Positions 27,231 through 35,581 are shown, numbered from the stretch's first letter. The stretch is DNA of 64,000 nucleotides from DATAPD01 sp036265385 (GCA_036265385.1 DATAPD010000005.1:1-64000); one strand, 5' to 3'. Numbers and translations are program-made. The notes: generated by a model from the sequence alone, not told the origin.

Positions 27231-27656
27231 ATGAAAACACTCCAACGCACTCTTACCATCGTGAAACCCGACGCAGTGAAGCGCAACGCGATCGGCGACA
27301 TCATTGAACAATTCGAGAAAAACGGCTTTCGTATCCTCGCCATGAAGATGCTTGAAATTTCGAAGCATCAGGCCGAGCAGTTCTATGCCGTGCACGCCAG
27401 CCGGCCGTTCTTCAACTCGCTAACGGATTTCATGTCCAGCGGCCCGATCGTCGTCCTGGCTCTGGAGAAGGAAAACGCGATCGCGGACCTTCGCAAGTTA
27501 ATGGGTGCGACCAACCCGGCGAATGCGGAAGAAGGTACCATTCGTAAAAAGTGGGCGTCGAGCATCGAGCACAACGCAATCCACGGTTCCGACGCCGATG
27601 AGACAGCACGCTTTGAATTAAGCTTCTTTTTCGCCGGATATGAACTGGCGAAGTGA
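27231..27656 (+). CDS. ndk: Nucleoside diphosphate kinase
   Basis: Ndk transfers the gamma-phosphate between nucleoside triphosphates and diphosphates through a phosphohistidine. The 141-residue protein matches the family in length, with [20 protein letters not shown] at the start and the active-site segment [16 protein letters not shown] containing the phosphorylated His. It follows sucCD, a pairing that makes sense because succinyl-CoA synthetase products feed Ndk. A 7-bp repeat array directly abuts both its start and stop codons. Confidence 0.97.
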   Translation: MKTLQRTLTIVKPDAVKRNAIGDIIEQFEKNGFRILAMKMLEISKHQAEQFYAVHASRPFFNSLTDFMSSGPIVVLALEKENAIADLRKLMGATNPANAEEGTIRKKWASSIEHNAIHGSDADETARFELSFFFAGYELAK

Positions 27657-27677
27657 CAGTTCTCGGTTCTCAGTGCA
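27657..27677. repeat. 7-bp repeat units directly after the ndk stop
   Basis: Three 7-mers (CAGTTCT, CGGTTCT, CAGTGCA) start at the base after the ndk stop codon; on the minus strand they read as AGAACTG-type units, the inverse of the array further on. Confidence 0.5.
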
Positions 27678-27707
27678 AAAGCAAATTAGGTCGTGCATCG
27701 GCTTCGA

Positions 27708-27784
27708 ACTAAGCACTGCCTACTGACTGCTGAGAACTGACTGCTGGCTGCTGACTACCGACTACGGAATACTGAGAACTGCCT
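27708..27784. repeat. Eleven-unit 7-bp repeat array ending at the tautomerase ATG
   Basis: Eleven 7-mers in perfect register, mostly ACTGACT or GCTGACT variants, end at base 27784, directly before ATG 27785. There is no recognisable Shine-Dalgarno sequence. Confidence 0.85.
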
Positions 27785-27970
27785 ATGCCTTTAATTCAAG
27801 TAACCATGCTGCAGGGCCGCACGGCCGATCAAAAGCGAAAACTCGCCGCTCGCCTTACTGACGCGATGGTGGAGGAAGCGGGCGCGCGCCGCGAAGCCGT
27901 CGTCGTAACATTCGTGGAAGTTTCGAAGGAGAGCTACGCGTCGGGCGGCGTGCTCATGGCTGATAAGTAG
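27785..27970 (+). CDS. 4-oxalocrotonate tautomerase-family protein
   Basis: The 61-residue product begins MPLIQVTMLQGRTADQKRKL. After Met removal Pro1 would be the catalytic base, the hallmark of the tautomerase superfamily, and length is standard for the hexameric 4-OT type. It may isomerise keto-enol acids from aromatic catabolism, but many genomic members lack a known substrate. The segment VVVTFVEVSKESYASGGVLM is typical. Repeat arrays touch both its start and stop codons. Confidence 0.9.
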   Translation: MPLIQVTMLQGRTADQKRKLAARLTDAMVEEAGARREAVVVTFVEVSKESYASGGVLMADK

Positions 27971-27991
27971 CTGAGAACTGAGAACTGTCGT
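27971..27991. repeat. 7-bp repeat units directly after the tautomerase stop
   Basis: Two identical CTGAGAA units and a diverged third begin at the base following the tautomerase stop codon and fill almost the entire 23-bp gap to the convergent monooxygenase gene. Confidence 0.6.
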
Positions 27992-27993
27992 TC

Positions 27994-28281
27994 CTACCCA
28001 ATCGGCTCAAATAGGTGACCTTCCACTCGGTCCGCGATTTTAGGCAATTCCTTCTTTGCGTGTCGCAGGAAATGCGGTGCGGCGCGATGCGCCTCTAAAG
28101 CTGCGTCATCCTTGTACTGCTCGTAGATAAAAAAACGACGAGGGTCAGTTTTGTGTCGATGGACTTGGTACATGACGCAGCCTGGTTCCTTGCGCGATTC
28201 TTCGCTGAGCTTCGTGAACACAGCCGCTACTTCCGCTTCATGCGCCACTTTCGCCATCCAAGTCACTGCCAGGACTACCAT
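27994..28281 (-). CDS. Antibiotic-biosynthesis-monooxygenase-domain (quinol monooxygenase-like) protein
   Basis: The 95-residue protein has the ferredoxin-like ABM fold signature: a beta start (MVVLAVTWMAKVAHEAEV), the helix with LSEESRKEPGCVMYQVHRH, and FFIYEQYKDDAALEAHRAAPH. Such proteins are small dimeric cofactor-free oxygenases or stress proteins (YgiN type). It is convergent to the tautomerase gene and 13 bp from purA on the same strand. Confidence 0.88.
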   Translation of the reverse strand: MVVLAVTWMAKVAHEAEVAAVFTKLSEESRKEPGCVMYQVHRHKTDPRRFFIYEQYKDDAALEAHRAAPHFLRHAKKELPKIADRVEGHLFEPIG

Positions 28282-28294
28282 CCGTCGCCTCTTT

Positions 28295-29617
28295 TTAGTT
28301 GACGCGTTCCCCTTTTACCGCCGGGAGAAAATCTTCAACCAGTATGGTCTGGTCGCGATCCGGGCCCGTGGAGACCATTCCGACCCTTGCCCCTGTTTCC
28401 TTTTCAATGAAGCTTAAATACTCTCTTGCCTGCTTAGGAAGTTGACTAAGTTCCCGAGCGTTCTGCGTGGAAGTTTGCCAGCCCGCCAACTTTTTGTAAA
28501 CGCCCTCGATCTTCTCGTAGCCGCTCGCTTGCGCGGGAATCTCCTCGCACAATTTTCCGTCGATCTTGTAACCGACACAGACCGGGATTTCGGCGAGGTG
28601 ATCGAGCACATCAAGCTTGGTAACAACGAGCCAGGAAATGCCGTTAATCATGCCAGCGTAACGGAGAAGTGGCAAATCAAGCCATCCGGTGCGGCGAGGG
28701 CGGCCTGTTACCGCGCCGAACTCATTGCCGCGCTTCCGTAGATCTTCTCCAGCAGCATCTTTCGCTTCAGTCGGGAACGGTCCTTCGCCAACTCGGGTGC
28801 AATATGCCTTCGTAATGCCGATCACGACGTCAATTGCGGTGGGTGCAACCCCGGTGCCAATCACAGCTCCTCCAGATGTGGCGCTGGAGGAAGTGACAAA
28901 CGGATAGGTGCCGTGGTCAATGTCGAGCATTGTGCCCTGTGCGCCTTCGAATACGATCGACCTGCCTTCGGCCAGCGCCTTATTGAGCAGTAACGCGGTG
29001 TCACAAACGAATGGCGCAATCTGCTTCGCCGCGTCGGAGTATTCCTTGTACATCTTGTCCGCGTCGAGCGGATCGGAATTGAATAACGCGTGCGCAATCA
29101 TGTTTTTTTCGCGGCATGCATTTTCGATATGGGTTTTGAGCAATTGCGCATCCAGCAGGTCTGCAACGCGGAGGCCGCGCCGGCCCATCTTGTCTTCATA
29201 GGTGGGACCGATGCCACGCGAAGTTGTGCCGATCTTTACCCGCCCGGGAGCATTTTCGGAACCCAGTTCCATCATTCGGTGATAGGGCAGGATGACTTGG
29301 GCGCGGTTTGAAACGAAAAGATTGCCGTCGATCTTCACCCCGGCCGTACGCAAGTTCGCCGTCTCTTTCAGAAAAGCGATCGGGTCAAGGACCACGCCAT
29401 TGCCGATGACGCTGGTGCATCCTTCGCGCAGGACGCCGCTTGGCACAAGTTGCAGAATGAATTTTTTGCCATCGATGATCACGGTGTGGCCGGCATTGTG
29501 ACCACCCGCATAGCGTGCCACGACCGAAAAATCGTGGGATAGCACGTCGACAATCTTGCCTTTGCCCTCGTCGCCCCATTGGGCGCCGACTATGACCGCA
29601 GTTCTACCTTTTTTCAA
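28295..29617 (-). CDS. purA: Adenylosuccinate synthetase
   Basis: PurA makes adenylosuccinate from IMP, aspartate and GTP, the step before PurB. The protein has the GTP-binding N-terminus VIVGAQWGDEGKGKIVDVLS, the IMP-site HNAGHTV, and GRPRRTGWLDLPLLR. I chose TTG at 29617 (then KKGRTAVIVG) because GGAG lies six bases before it and this matches the usual PurA N-terminus; a GTG at 29656 would add 13 unusual residues without a ribosome-binding site. Product 440 residues, standard length. Confidence 0.93.
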   Translation of the reverse strand: MKKGRTAVIVGAQWGDEGKGKIVDVLSHDFSVVARYAGGHNAGHTVIIDGKKFILQLVPSGVLREGCTSVIGNGVVLDPIAFLKETANLRTAGVKIDGNLFVSNRAQVILPYHRMMELGSENAPGRVKIGTTSRGIGPTYEDKMGRRGLRVADLLDAQLLKTHIENACREKNMIAHALFNSDPLDADKMYKEYSDAAKQIAPFVCDTALLLNKALAEGRSIVFEGAQGTMLDIDHGTYPFVTSSSATSGGAVIGTGVAPTAIDVVIGITKAYCTRVGEGPFPTEAKDAAGEDLRKRGNEFGAVTGRPRRTGWLDLPLLRYAGMINGISWLVVTKLDVLDHLAEIPVCVGYKIDGKLCEEIPAQASGYEKIEGVYKKLAGWQTSTQNARELSQLPKQAREYLSFIEKETGARVGMVSTGPDRDQTILVEDFLPAVKGERVN

Positions 29618-29799
29618 TTCCAGCTCCGACGAAGATTCTACGTACGGGTCGCACACATTTGCCGTCTAGGGGCCGAACAACTGGATTACAGGGATAAGAA
29701 ACAGGACGAGCTGTGTACCCGTAATGATACCGTGAGCCGAGCGCGACCGGCAATTGCATCGCTTTCATTCAGGCTGCATCAAACTGCGTAGTTCCTGAC

Positions 29800-29841
29800 A
29801 GCTAAGTGGCTGGAGCCAGACGGCTAAAGCCTGTAAGCTGA
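29800..29841. repeat. Degenerate 7-bp repeat array upstream of mutM
   Basis: Six 7-mers (AGCTAAG, CGGCTAA, AAGCTGA and degraded variants) end six bases before the mutM ATG. Less regular than the ndk array. Confidence 0.45.
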
Positions 29842-29847
29842 TTTTTC

Positions 29848-30717
29848 ATGCCTGAACTTCCCGAAGTTGAAACCATCGTTCGCGGTCTGCAAACCCGCAT
29901 CGCCGGGGACACGATTGAATCCGTGTGGATCGGCTCTCGCCCACAGGTGCTAAAGACGCCTGCAGCAGCCATCGTTTCAACCTTGGAAGGCAAGAGAGTG
30001 GTGCGCGTTCACCGAGCTGGCAAGCACATCGTGGTCGATCTTGATCAGCCATCGCACGGGCAGCCGAGAAAACGATCTAGTTCCAAAAAGAAGAAGAACG
30101 GTACCGGCGCAACACTCCAAACAGCGCAGTGGATCATTCATCTCGGCATGACTGGGCGCACCATCGTTTGTGAGCCTGCTGAGGAGATCGTGAAGCATAC
30201 GCATCTTATTGCCAAACTCGGTTCGGGCAGGGAACTGCGGTTCGTCGACCCCAGGATGTTTGGCAAGCTCAGCGTGCACGCGGCCGGATTTGATCCTGGT
30301 GGGATTGAGCCGCTCGAAGCCACGGAAGAACAATTCATTCAGTTGTTTCGTAGACGCAAGACGCCGATTAAAAGCGCGTTGTTGAACCAGAAACTGCTGC
30401 GAGGAGTCGGCAATATCTACGCCGACGAGTCGCTATTTCGCGCGGGCATTCGCCCGCGTCGGAGGGCTGCATCACTAACGCGCGACCAGCTTCGCCGGCT
30501 GTACAGGGCCGTTCAAGAGGTTTTAGCCGAGGCGATTGCGCTGGGTGGTTCTTCAGTTTCGGACTACGTGGACGCCGACGGCGAGGAAGGCTTTTTCCAG
30601 TTGGAACATCGGGTGTACGGCCGTGAGTCAGATCCCTGCCGGGTTTGCAAGTCTCCCATCCGGCGCGTGGTGCTGGTGGGTCGCAGCAGTCATTATTGTC
30701 CGAAGTGCCAGAAGTAG
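29848..30717 (+). CDS. mutM: Formamidopyrimidine-DNA glycosylase (Fpg)
   Basis: MutM removes 8-oxoguanine and formamidopyrimidines from DNA and nicks the strand. It starts MPELPEVETIVRGL, so P2 is the catalytic nucleophile and E3 the general acid. The helix-two-turn-helix segment includes LLNQKLLRGVGNIYADE, and the C-terminal zinc finger has four Cys in CRVCKSPIRR and HYCPKC. A short Ser/Lys-rich insertion (KRSSSKKKKNG, about residues 72-82) is not in the E. coli protein. 289 residues. Convergent with rluB, three bases apart. Confidence 0.95.
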   Translation: MPELPEVETIVRGLQTRIAGDTIESVWIGSRPQVLKTPAAAIVSTLEGKRVVRVHRAGKHIVVDLDQPSHGQPRKRSSSKKKKNGTGATLQTAQWIIHLGMTGRTIVCEPAEEIVKHTHLIAKLGSGRELRFVDPRMFGKLSVHAAGFDPGGIEPLEATEEQFIQLFRRRKTPIKSALLNQKLLRGVGNIYADESLFRAGIRPRRRAASLTRDQLRRLYRAVQEVLAEAIALGGSSVSDYVDADGEEGFFQLEHRVYGRESDPCRVCKSPIRRVVLVGRSSHYCPKCQK

Positions 30718-30720
30718 AAC

Positions 30721-31491
30721 TTACGCGCGCTTGCGATTATTTGGCCGCACTGACTTGCCGCCTTCCACTTCAGACTTCAACCGCGAAACTTCTTGCGGAC
30801 TTAACATGCGGAACTCGCCAGGCGGCACGTCGAGCGCGAGCGGGCCGTAACGGACTCGGCGAATCTTCTCCACGTGGTGCCCGACTTCCTCGAACATTTT
30901 CCGGATTTGCCGGTTGCGACCTTCGATCAATACGACCTCGTACCAGGGATTATCTGCCTCGCGCACAACGCGAATCTGGGCGGGAGCTGTGCGTACGCGT
31001 CGGCCGCCTTTTTCCATGATCTTGATGCCCGCGCGAAGTTTTTCGAGGTCTTCGGGCTTGGGCTGGCCCGCCACTTTCACAACATAAGTTTTCGGCACTT
31101 TCGAAGCGGCTTGCATTAATTTGTGTGCGAGGTCGCCGTCGTTGGTTAGAAGAAGCAGCCCTTCGCTGGCATAGTCGAGGCGCCCCACGGGATAAACGCG
31201 TCCACGTACCCCCTTCACAAGCTTCATGATGGTCGGGCGACCCTCTGGATCGCTGACGGTTGTCACGTATCCCTTTGGCTTGTTGAGTACAAGGTAGACG
31301 TTTCGTTCGTGCCCGCGGAGAAGCTTCCCGTCCACGCGAATATGGTCTGTCTCAGGGTCGGCCTTGGACCCCAGTTCCGTCACGGTTTGTCCATTGACGA
31401 CAACTCGACCGGAGGTAATCAGTTCCTCGGCTTTGCGGCGCGAAGCAATGCCCGCTCCTGCGATGATCTTTTGAAGGCGTTCGAGGGGCAT
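30721..31491 (-). CDS. rluB: 23S/16S rRNA pseudouridine synthase (RluB/RsuA family)
   Basis: The N-terminal S4 RNA-binding domain (MPLERLQKIIAGAGIASRRK) is followed by the RsuA-type catalytic core with YPVGRLDYASEGLLLLTNDG, where the Asp is the catalytic residue. Size (256) fits RluB/RluE/RsuA; the exact target base cannot be fixed by sequence alone. It is the last gene of the M50-trpS-scpA-scpB-rluB run, an arrangement common in bacteria. The C-terminus is basic. Confidence 0.9.
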   Translation of the reverse strand: MPLERLQKIIAGAGIASRRKAEELITSGRVVVNGQTVTELGSKADPETDHIRVDGKLLRGHERNVYLVLNKPKGYVTTVSDPEGRPTIMKLVKGVRGRVYPVGRLDYASEGLLLLTNDGDLAHKLMQAASKVPKTYVVKVAGQPKPEDLEKLRAGIKIMEKGGRRVRTAPAQIRVVREADNPWYEVVLIEGRNRQIRKMFEEVGHHVEKIRRVRYGPLALDVPPGEFRMLSPQEVSRLKSEVEGGKSVRPNNRKRA

Positions 31492-31533
31492 AAGAATGTC
31501 GTTGCCTCTTATTCGAAGCGTATGGGAAAGAAA

Positions 31534-32286
31534 CTACTCTGTTCCTGTGCGAACTGGCATTTCAACGACGCGAGCATCCCCGCGATCGCCGGGCTCGGTC
31601 TCAGCATTTTGGACTGAAACTTCAGTTTCGGAGTCACTGGCGACCGGATCTGAACTGGCCGAGGCTTCCGAAACTGCCGTGGCTGCGCTTTCCTCTTCTG
31701 CGGGAATGAGATCAGCCTGAAACGATTCCTGCACCAGCTTCTCGAACTCTTCCATGCTGGGCAGCTCGTTTACATCTTTCAACCCAAAGCGCAGCAGGAA
31801 TTCTTTGGTCGTCTTATAGAGAATCGGGCGGCCAATCACCGCTTTGCGACCTGCAGTTGTAATCAGCTTGCGATCAAGCAAGGTGGCAATCACGCCATTC
31901 GAATCGACACCTCGGATTTCGCTGATCTCTGGCACCGTGACCGGCTGCTTATACGCGATGACTGCCAGGGTCTCGAGCGCCGGCAACGATAGGCGGATCG
32001 GCGGTTTCAGACTCTTCGCAAATCCGCGGACCACATCATGCTGCTCGGGCTTCGTGGACATGCGATATCCGCCCGCGACTTGCCGCACCTCGATCCCATG
32101 TTCGGCATCTGCATACGACGCGACCAGGTCTTCGAGCGATGCGCGCACCCGGGACTTCGCACCCGCATCGTCTAGTGCGTTGTCCTCCGCGCGCACTGTG
32201 TCTTTAACAAGCTGGACGATCTGCTCCAGCGTGACCGGCGTCTCCGCCGCATAGATGATGGCTTCGATTTGTGCCTTGAGGCTCAT
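31534..32286 (-). CDS. scpB: Segregation and condensation protein B
   Basis: ScpB is the winged-helix partner of ScpA in the SMC condensin complex that organises the chromosome. The 250-residue protein has the typical start MSLKAQIEAIIYAAETPVTLEQI and the segment LPALETLAVIAYKQPVTVPEISEIRG, GVIATLLDRKLITTAGR and GRPILYKTTKEFLLRFGL. The C-terminal 60 residues are acidic and low complexity. Downstream of scpA by 36 bp, which includes a small 7-bp repeat array. Confidence 0.95.
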   Translation of the reverse strand: MSLKAQIEAIIYAAETPVTLEQIVQLVKDTVRAEDNALDDAGAKSRVRASLEDLVASYADAEHGIEVRQVAGGYRMSTKPEQHDVVRGFAKSLKPPIRLSLPALETLAVIAYKQPVTVPEISEIRGVDSNGVIATLLDRKLITTAGRKAVIGRPILYKTTKEFLLRFGLKDVNELPSMEEFEKLVQESFQADLIPAEEESAATAVSEASASSDPVASDSETEVSVQNAETEPGDRGDARVVEMPVRTGTE

Positions 32287-32294
32287 AAGTTTTT

Positions 32295-32315
32295 AGCGAA
32301 CTGCTAAGTGCGAGG
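32295..32315. repeat. Short 7-bp repeat cluster between scpA and scpB
   Basis: Three 7-mers (AGCGAAC, TGCTAAG, TGCGAGG) lie in the 36-bp gap, eight bases before the scpB ATG on the minus strand. Only a weak member of the repeat class. Confidence 0.35.
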
Positions 32316-32322
32316 TGCCGCT

Positions 32323-33192
32323 CTATTTCCAATCGTCTCGAATCGCCGCCTGCTCGTTCATGACAGATTCGAACCCAACGTGCTTGCGAATCAGGATTTC
32401 CCCAAACAGCCGATCCTGTCTTAGCTGGACGGCCTGCAAGCGGACCATCTCGAGCATCGCAAGGAACATGCAGACCAAGGCCTGCTGCGATGGGATGGTC
32501 ATAAGCATCTGTTTCAAACGAATGGGACGATCTTCAAGCGATAATCGTCTCCGCAGATAATCAATCATCTGGCCGACGGTGACTGTCTCTTCGTTCACAT
32601 CCAGCACCGGACGCGAACGCGCGCGATCCAGAATCTGCTGAAATGTTTTCACCAGGTCGATGACATCTGCCGCCATCTCTGGTTCGGTACCCTCGGCGTC
32701 GACGAACTCTTTGAGCGCGGGGTTCGACCACACCGCATCCTCGATCTGCTGTTTTTGCAAAAGCATCTGGGCTGCGGATTTGAACTTCTCGTGTTCGAGC
32801 AGCCGGTTGACCAGCTCCGACCTCGGATCTTCTTGTGCTTCAGATCCGACTGCAGGGTCGCGGGGCAACAGCATTTTCGTTTTGATATGGATCAGGACTG
32901 CGGCCATGTAGATGAAATCAGCCGCAACATTTACGTCCAGTTCCCGCATACGCTGAACGTAGGTCAGATACTGAGCCGTGATCTTTGCGATCGGGATGTC
33001 GTAGATATCGATGTCCTGCTTACGGATGAGGTCGAGCAGAAGGTCGAGCGGTCCTTCGTAAACTGTCCCAACACTCACAGCAAATGGGAAATCGCTTTCC
33101 TTCTGAGGCTTGGACTTCGCGGCCGCGCCTGAAGGTTCGACGTGAATCGCCGTGTTCTCCGCCGGTGTCTCGATGGGAAGTGGTTCTGCCAT
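32323..33192 (-). CDS. scpA: Segregation and condensation protein A
   Basis: ScpA is the kleisin that bridges the SMC heads. The chosen start, ATG 33192 (MAEPLPIETPAENTAI), falls after the trpS stop; the frame is open further up but only inside trpS. The segment YEGPLDLLLDLIRKQDIDIYDIPI is diagnostic, followed by a charged middle and a C-terminal winged-helix region. 289 residues. It lies in the condensin operon with trpS upstream and scpB downstream. Confidence 0.94.
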   Translation of the reverse strand: MAEPLPIETPAENTAIHVEPSGAAAKSKPQKESDFPFAVSVGTVYEGPLDLLLDLIRKQDIDIYDIPIAKITAQYLTYVQRMRELDVNVAADFIYMAAVLIHIKTKMLLPRDPAVGSEAQEDPRSELVNRLLEHEKFKSAAQMLLQKQQIEDAVWSNPALKEFVDAEGTEPEMAADVIDLVKTFQQILDRARSRPVLDVNEETVTVGQMIDYLRRRLSLEDRPIRLKQMLMTIPSQQALVCMFLAMLEMVRLQAVQLRQDRLFGEILIRKHVGFESVMNEQAAIRDDWK

Positions 33193-33214
33193 GTTGGATG
33201 AATTCACTTGCGAT

Positions 33215-34264
33215 CTACTTTGCTGTATTGTCGGCTTTTGGCGGCTCGTAATCCAGCGAAATCCCCATAGCGGCGCGGACTTCGTCCATGGTGTTCCCCG
33301 AGATCTTTCTCGCTCGGGCTGACCCCGCTTCAAGAATATCCCACGCCAGCCGCGGATTGTCCTCGTATTTTTTTCGACGTTCCTGCATCGGATTCAGCAC
33401 TTGAATGAGTGCATTTGCGGCCCAGCCTTTGCACTCGATACAGCCGATGCCAGCGGAACGGCAACCTTCGTCGACTTTCGCAACAGTATCTCGATCGCTG
33501 AAAATTTTGTGCAGGTCTCCTACAGGGCATACGTCCGGATTGCCCGGGTCCGTACGCCGCACGCGCGCCGGGTCCGTCACCATGGTTTTCAACTTCTGCC
33601 GCACGACTGGCTCGGGATCCGTCAGCATGATCGTATTGCCGTAGGACTTCGACATCTTGCGCCCGTCGGTTCCGGGCAACTTTGCAGCGGGTGTTAAGAG
33701 TGCTTGCGGCTCGGGAAAGACAGGATGTTTTTGCCCATAAAAGAGATTGAAACGACGAGCGATCTCCCGCGTCAGCTCTACGTGAGCGACCTGGTCCTCG
33801 CCGACGGGTACGAAATCTGCCTTATAAATCATGATGTCGGCGGATTGGAGCACCGGGTAGCCAAGGAAACCGTACGTCCCCAAATCTTTCTCTTTGATAT
33901 TTTCTTTCTGCTCTTTATAAGTTGGCACCCGTTCCAGCCACCCGAGCGGCGTGATCATCGACAGCAACAGATGCAGCTCAGCGTGCGATGGAACATGCGA
34001 TTGGATGAACATCACGCAGCGCTCCGGATCGAGCCCCGCCGCCAGCCAATCGAGCAGCACATCGACAGAGTTCTGCTTCAGCTTCGAGGTGTCAGCGTAG
34101 TCCGTCGTGAGTGCGTGCCAGTCGGCGACGAAGAAATAGCATTCATACTGGTCTTGCATGCGCACCCAATTGTCGAGTGCGCCAACATAGTTTCCGAGAT
34201 GCAACTTGCCCGTGGAACGCATTCCACTGAGCACGCGTTTGCGCGAGTTTGGGCGGGAACTCAT
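33215..34264 (-). CDS. trpS: Tryptophanyl-tRNA synthetase with cysteine cluster
   Basis: Class I synthetase charging tRNA-Trp. HIGH-type motif GKLHLGNYVGA near residue 20 and KMSKS in GRKMSKSYGN. In the anticodon-binding part there are four cysteines at 246, 268, 275 and 278 (spacing C-x21-C-x6-C-x2-C), very close to the pattern of the iron-sulfur-bearing TrpRS from Thermotoga, so a [4Fe-4S] or zinc site is possible. 349 residues. The stop of the M50 protease gene is directly followed by its ATG (TGA then ATG with no gap), implying coupled translation. Confidence 0.95.
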   Translation of the reverse strand: MSSRPNSRKRVLSGMRSTGKLHLGNYVGALDNWVRMQDQYECYFFVADWHALTTDYADTSKLKQNSVDVLLDWLAAGLDPERCVMFIQSHVPSHAELHLLLSMITPLGWLERVPTYKEQKENIKEKDLGTYGFLGYPVLQSADIMIYKADFVPVGEDQVAHVELTREIARRFNLFYGQKHPVFPEPQALLTPAAKLPGTDGRKMSKSYGNTIMLTDPEPVVRQKLKTMVTDPARVRRTDPGNPDVCPVGDLHKIFSDRDTVAKVDEGCRSAGIGCIECKGWAANALIQVLNPMQERRKKYEDNPRLAWDILEAGSARARKISGNTMDEVRAAMGISLDYEPPKADNTAK

Positions 34265-34960
34265 TCAGAGCTTCACCAAGATGGAATTGAAGAAATGCAA
34301 AAACGGCGTGATCAGCTTGCTTAACAAACCGCCGCCGAGGTAAACGAGTGCCAATAATCCAAAAATGCCCATCGAATCGTAGGCTCGTCGCAATGGATCG
34401 GACAAGAAATGGCGAAGAACATGACTGCCGTCTAACGGTGGTACAGGAATGAGGTTGAACACAGCCAGCACGACATTGATCAACATCAGCTGGTACAAGA
34501 ACGACACCAACGGTACCAGCATCGAATTGCCTACCTGATCCGTTGCTTTCAGAGCAGTAAGGTAGGGCATCAAGTTAACGAGTTGTTTGCCCACCGGCGA
34601 CGTAAAAGCGATCACTGCCAAAACCAGCACGACTATGCCCGCGACAAGAAAATTGCTGACCGGGCCCGCAACCGAAGTCTTGATGTCATCCCACACCAGG
34701 TTTCGGAAGTTACGCGGATTCACGGGCGTTGGCTTTGCCCATCCCAGCAATGGAATACCAGTTATTGCTGCAATCAGGGGCATCAGCACGGTTCCTACTG
34801 GGTCGATGTGCTTGATGGGATTCAGCGTGATACGCCCGAGCATCATTGCTGTCGGATCCCCGCAGCGCCAAGCCGTCCACGCATGCGCAGATTCGTGGAT
34901 GCTGATGGCGAACAGGAAGGCAATCAGCTGAAACAGAATGTCGACATGCTCTAGGGTCAT
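34265..34960 (-). CDS. Site-2-protease-family (M50) zinc metalloprotease
   Basis: A 231-residue polytopic membrane protein of the small M50 type. The zinc motif is HESAH (H22, E23, H26) in the first membrane segment, and the second conserved motif is FNLIPVPPLDGSH near residue 175, whose Asp completes the site. It may cleave membrane proteins but also belongs to a subgroup always placed near trpS-scpA-scpB, without known substrate. Its stop touches the trpS start codon. Confidence 0.9.
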   Translation of the reverse strand: MTLEHVDILFQLIAFLFAISIHESAHAWTAWRCGDPTAMMLGRITLNPIKHIDPVGTVLMPLIAAITGIPLLGWAKPTPVNPRNFRNLVWDDIKTSVAGPVSNFLVAGIVVLVLAVIAFTSPVGKQLVNLMPYLTALKATDQVGNSMLVPLVSFLYQLMLINVVLAVFNLIPVPPLDGSHVLRHFLSDPLRRAYDSMGIFGLLALVYLGGGLLSKLITPFLHFFNSILVKL

Positions 34961-35131
34961 TCGGAGATTCGTTCGATTTTAACAGACCGATCTCCACACT
35001 TTGCTTCTTTGTCCCATGTTTCCAGTGGCTTACACATTTTCTTTGAAAATACCAATCCTTCTTGAAACTGTTTCGTCTAACTCTACGTATTTCCTTACAG
35101 AGGTTGCTGAGAGACGCGGAAAGAAGGCGTT

Positions 35132-35506
35132 ATGGTGTTGAGAGTCAATTTCGAACGAACGAATGATGTGGCGGTTCTCCTGTGCTCAGGCCGCTTGGTG
35201 CGCGGTCACGATCTGGATTTGCTGCGCGAGTGTTTGACTCATCTCGATCACGTGCGTGTGATTGTTCTGGATCTTGCCGCTGTGGAGATGATCGATGCGG
35301 GCGCCCTTGGGGTGCTGGTGTTTCTGCATCACTGGTGTCAGGAGAGCGGAATTCGTTTGAAGATTGTCAATCCGTCGCATCTTGTCCGCGAGTTGTTCGA
35401 TCGCACACGCCTGAACTGCGTGTTTGATATCTCATCGCTGGAAGATGCGTTGGAGATTCTCGCTCCAACAAGCGAAGGCCCCTCCCGATTTGCGGCAGCC
35501 TGCTGA
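35132..35506 (+). CDS. STAS-domain protein lacking the usual phospho-serine
   Basis: The 124-residue product has the STAS layout of anti-sigma-factor antagonists (MVLRVNFERTNDVAVLLCSG, IVLDLAAVEMIDAGALGVLV). In SpoIIAA-type proteins the loop reads IDSSGLG, with the second Ser phosphorylated; here it is IDAGALG, so no phosphorylatable residue is present at that site. No RsbW/SpoIIAB-like kinase gene is close. Ribosome-binding site GAAAGAAGG. A strong terminator follows 21 bp later. Confidence 0.85.
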   Translation: MVLRVNFERTNDVAVLLCSGRLVRGHDLDLLRECLTHLDHVRVIVLDLAAVEMIDAGALGVLVFLHHWCQESGIRLKIVNPSHLVRELFDRTRLNCVFDISSLEDALEILAPTSEGPSRFAAAC

Positions 35507-35527
35507 ATAACGTAAGCAGGAGTTTTG

Positions 35528-35558
35528 AAGGGCGCCCTGGCGGCGCCCTTTCTGCTTT
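35528..35558 (+). terminator. Intrinsic terminator of the STAS gene
   Basis: AAGGGCGCC (35528-35536) and GGCGCCCTT (35542-35550) form a nine-base-pair stem with a five-base loop; TCTGCTTT follows. Confidence 0.8.
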
Positions 35559-35581
35559 GTAGGCGCTTCCCGACAATGCTT

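Noticed and set aside
27041..27784. CRISPR or IS terminal repeats near ndk
   Set aside because: The units are only 7 bp, contiguous and degenerate, with no spacers, transposase or target duplication.
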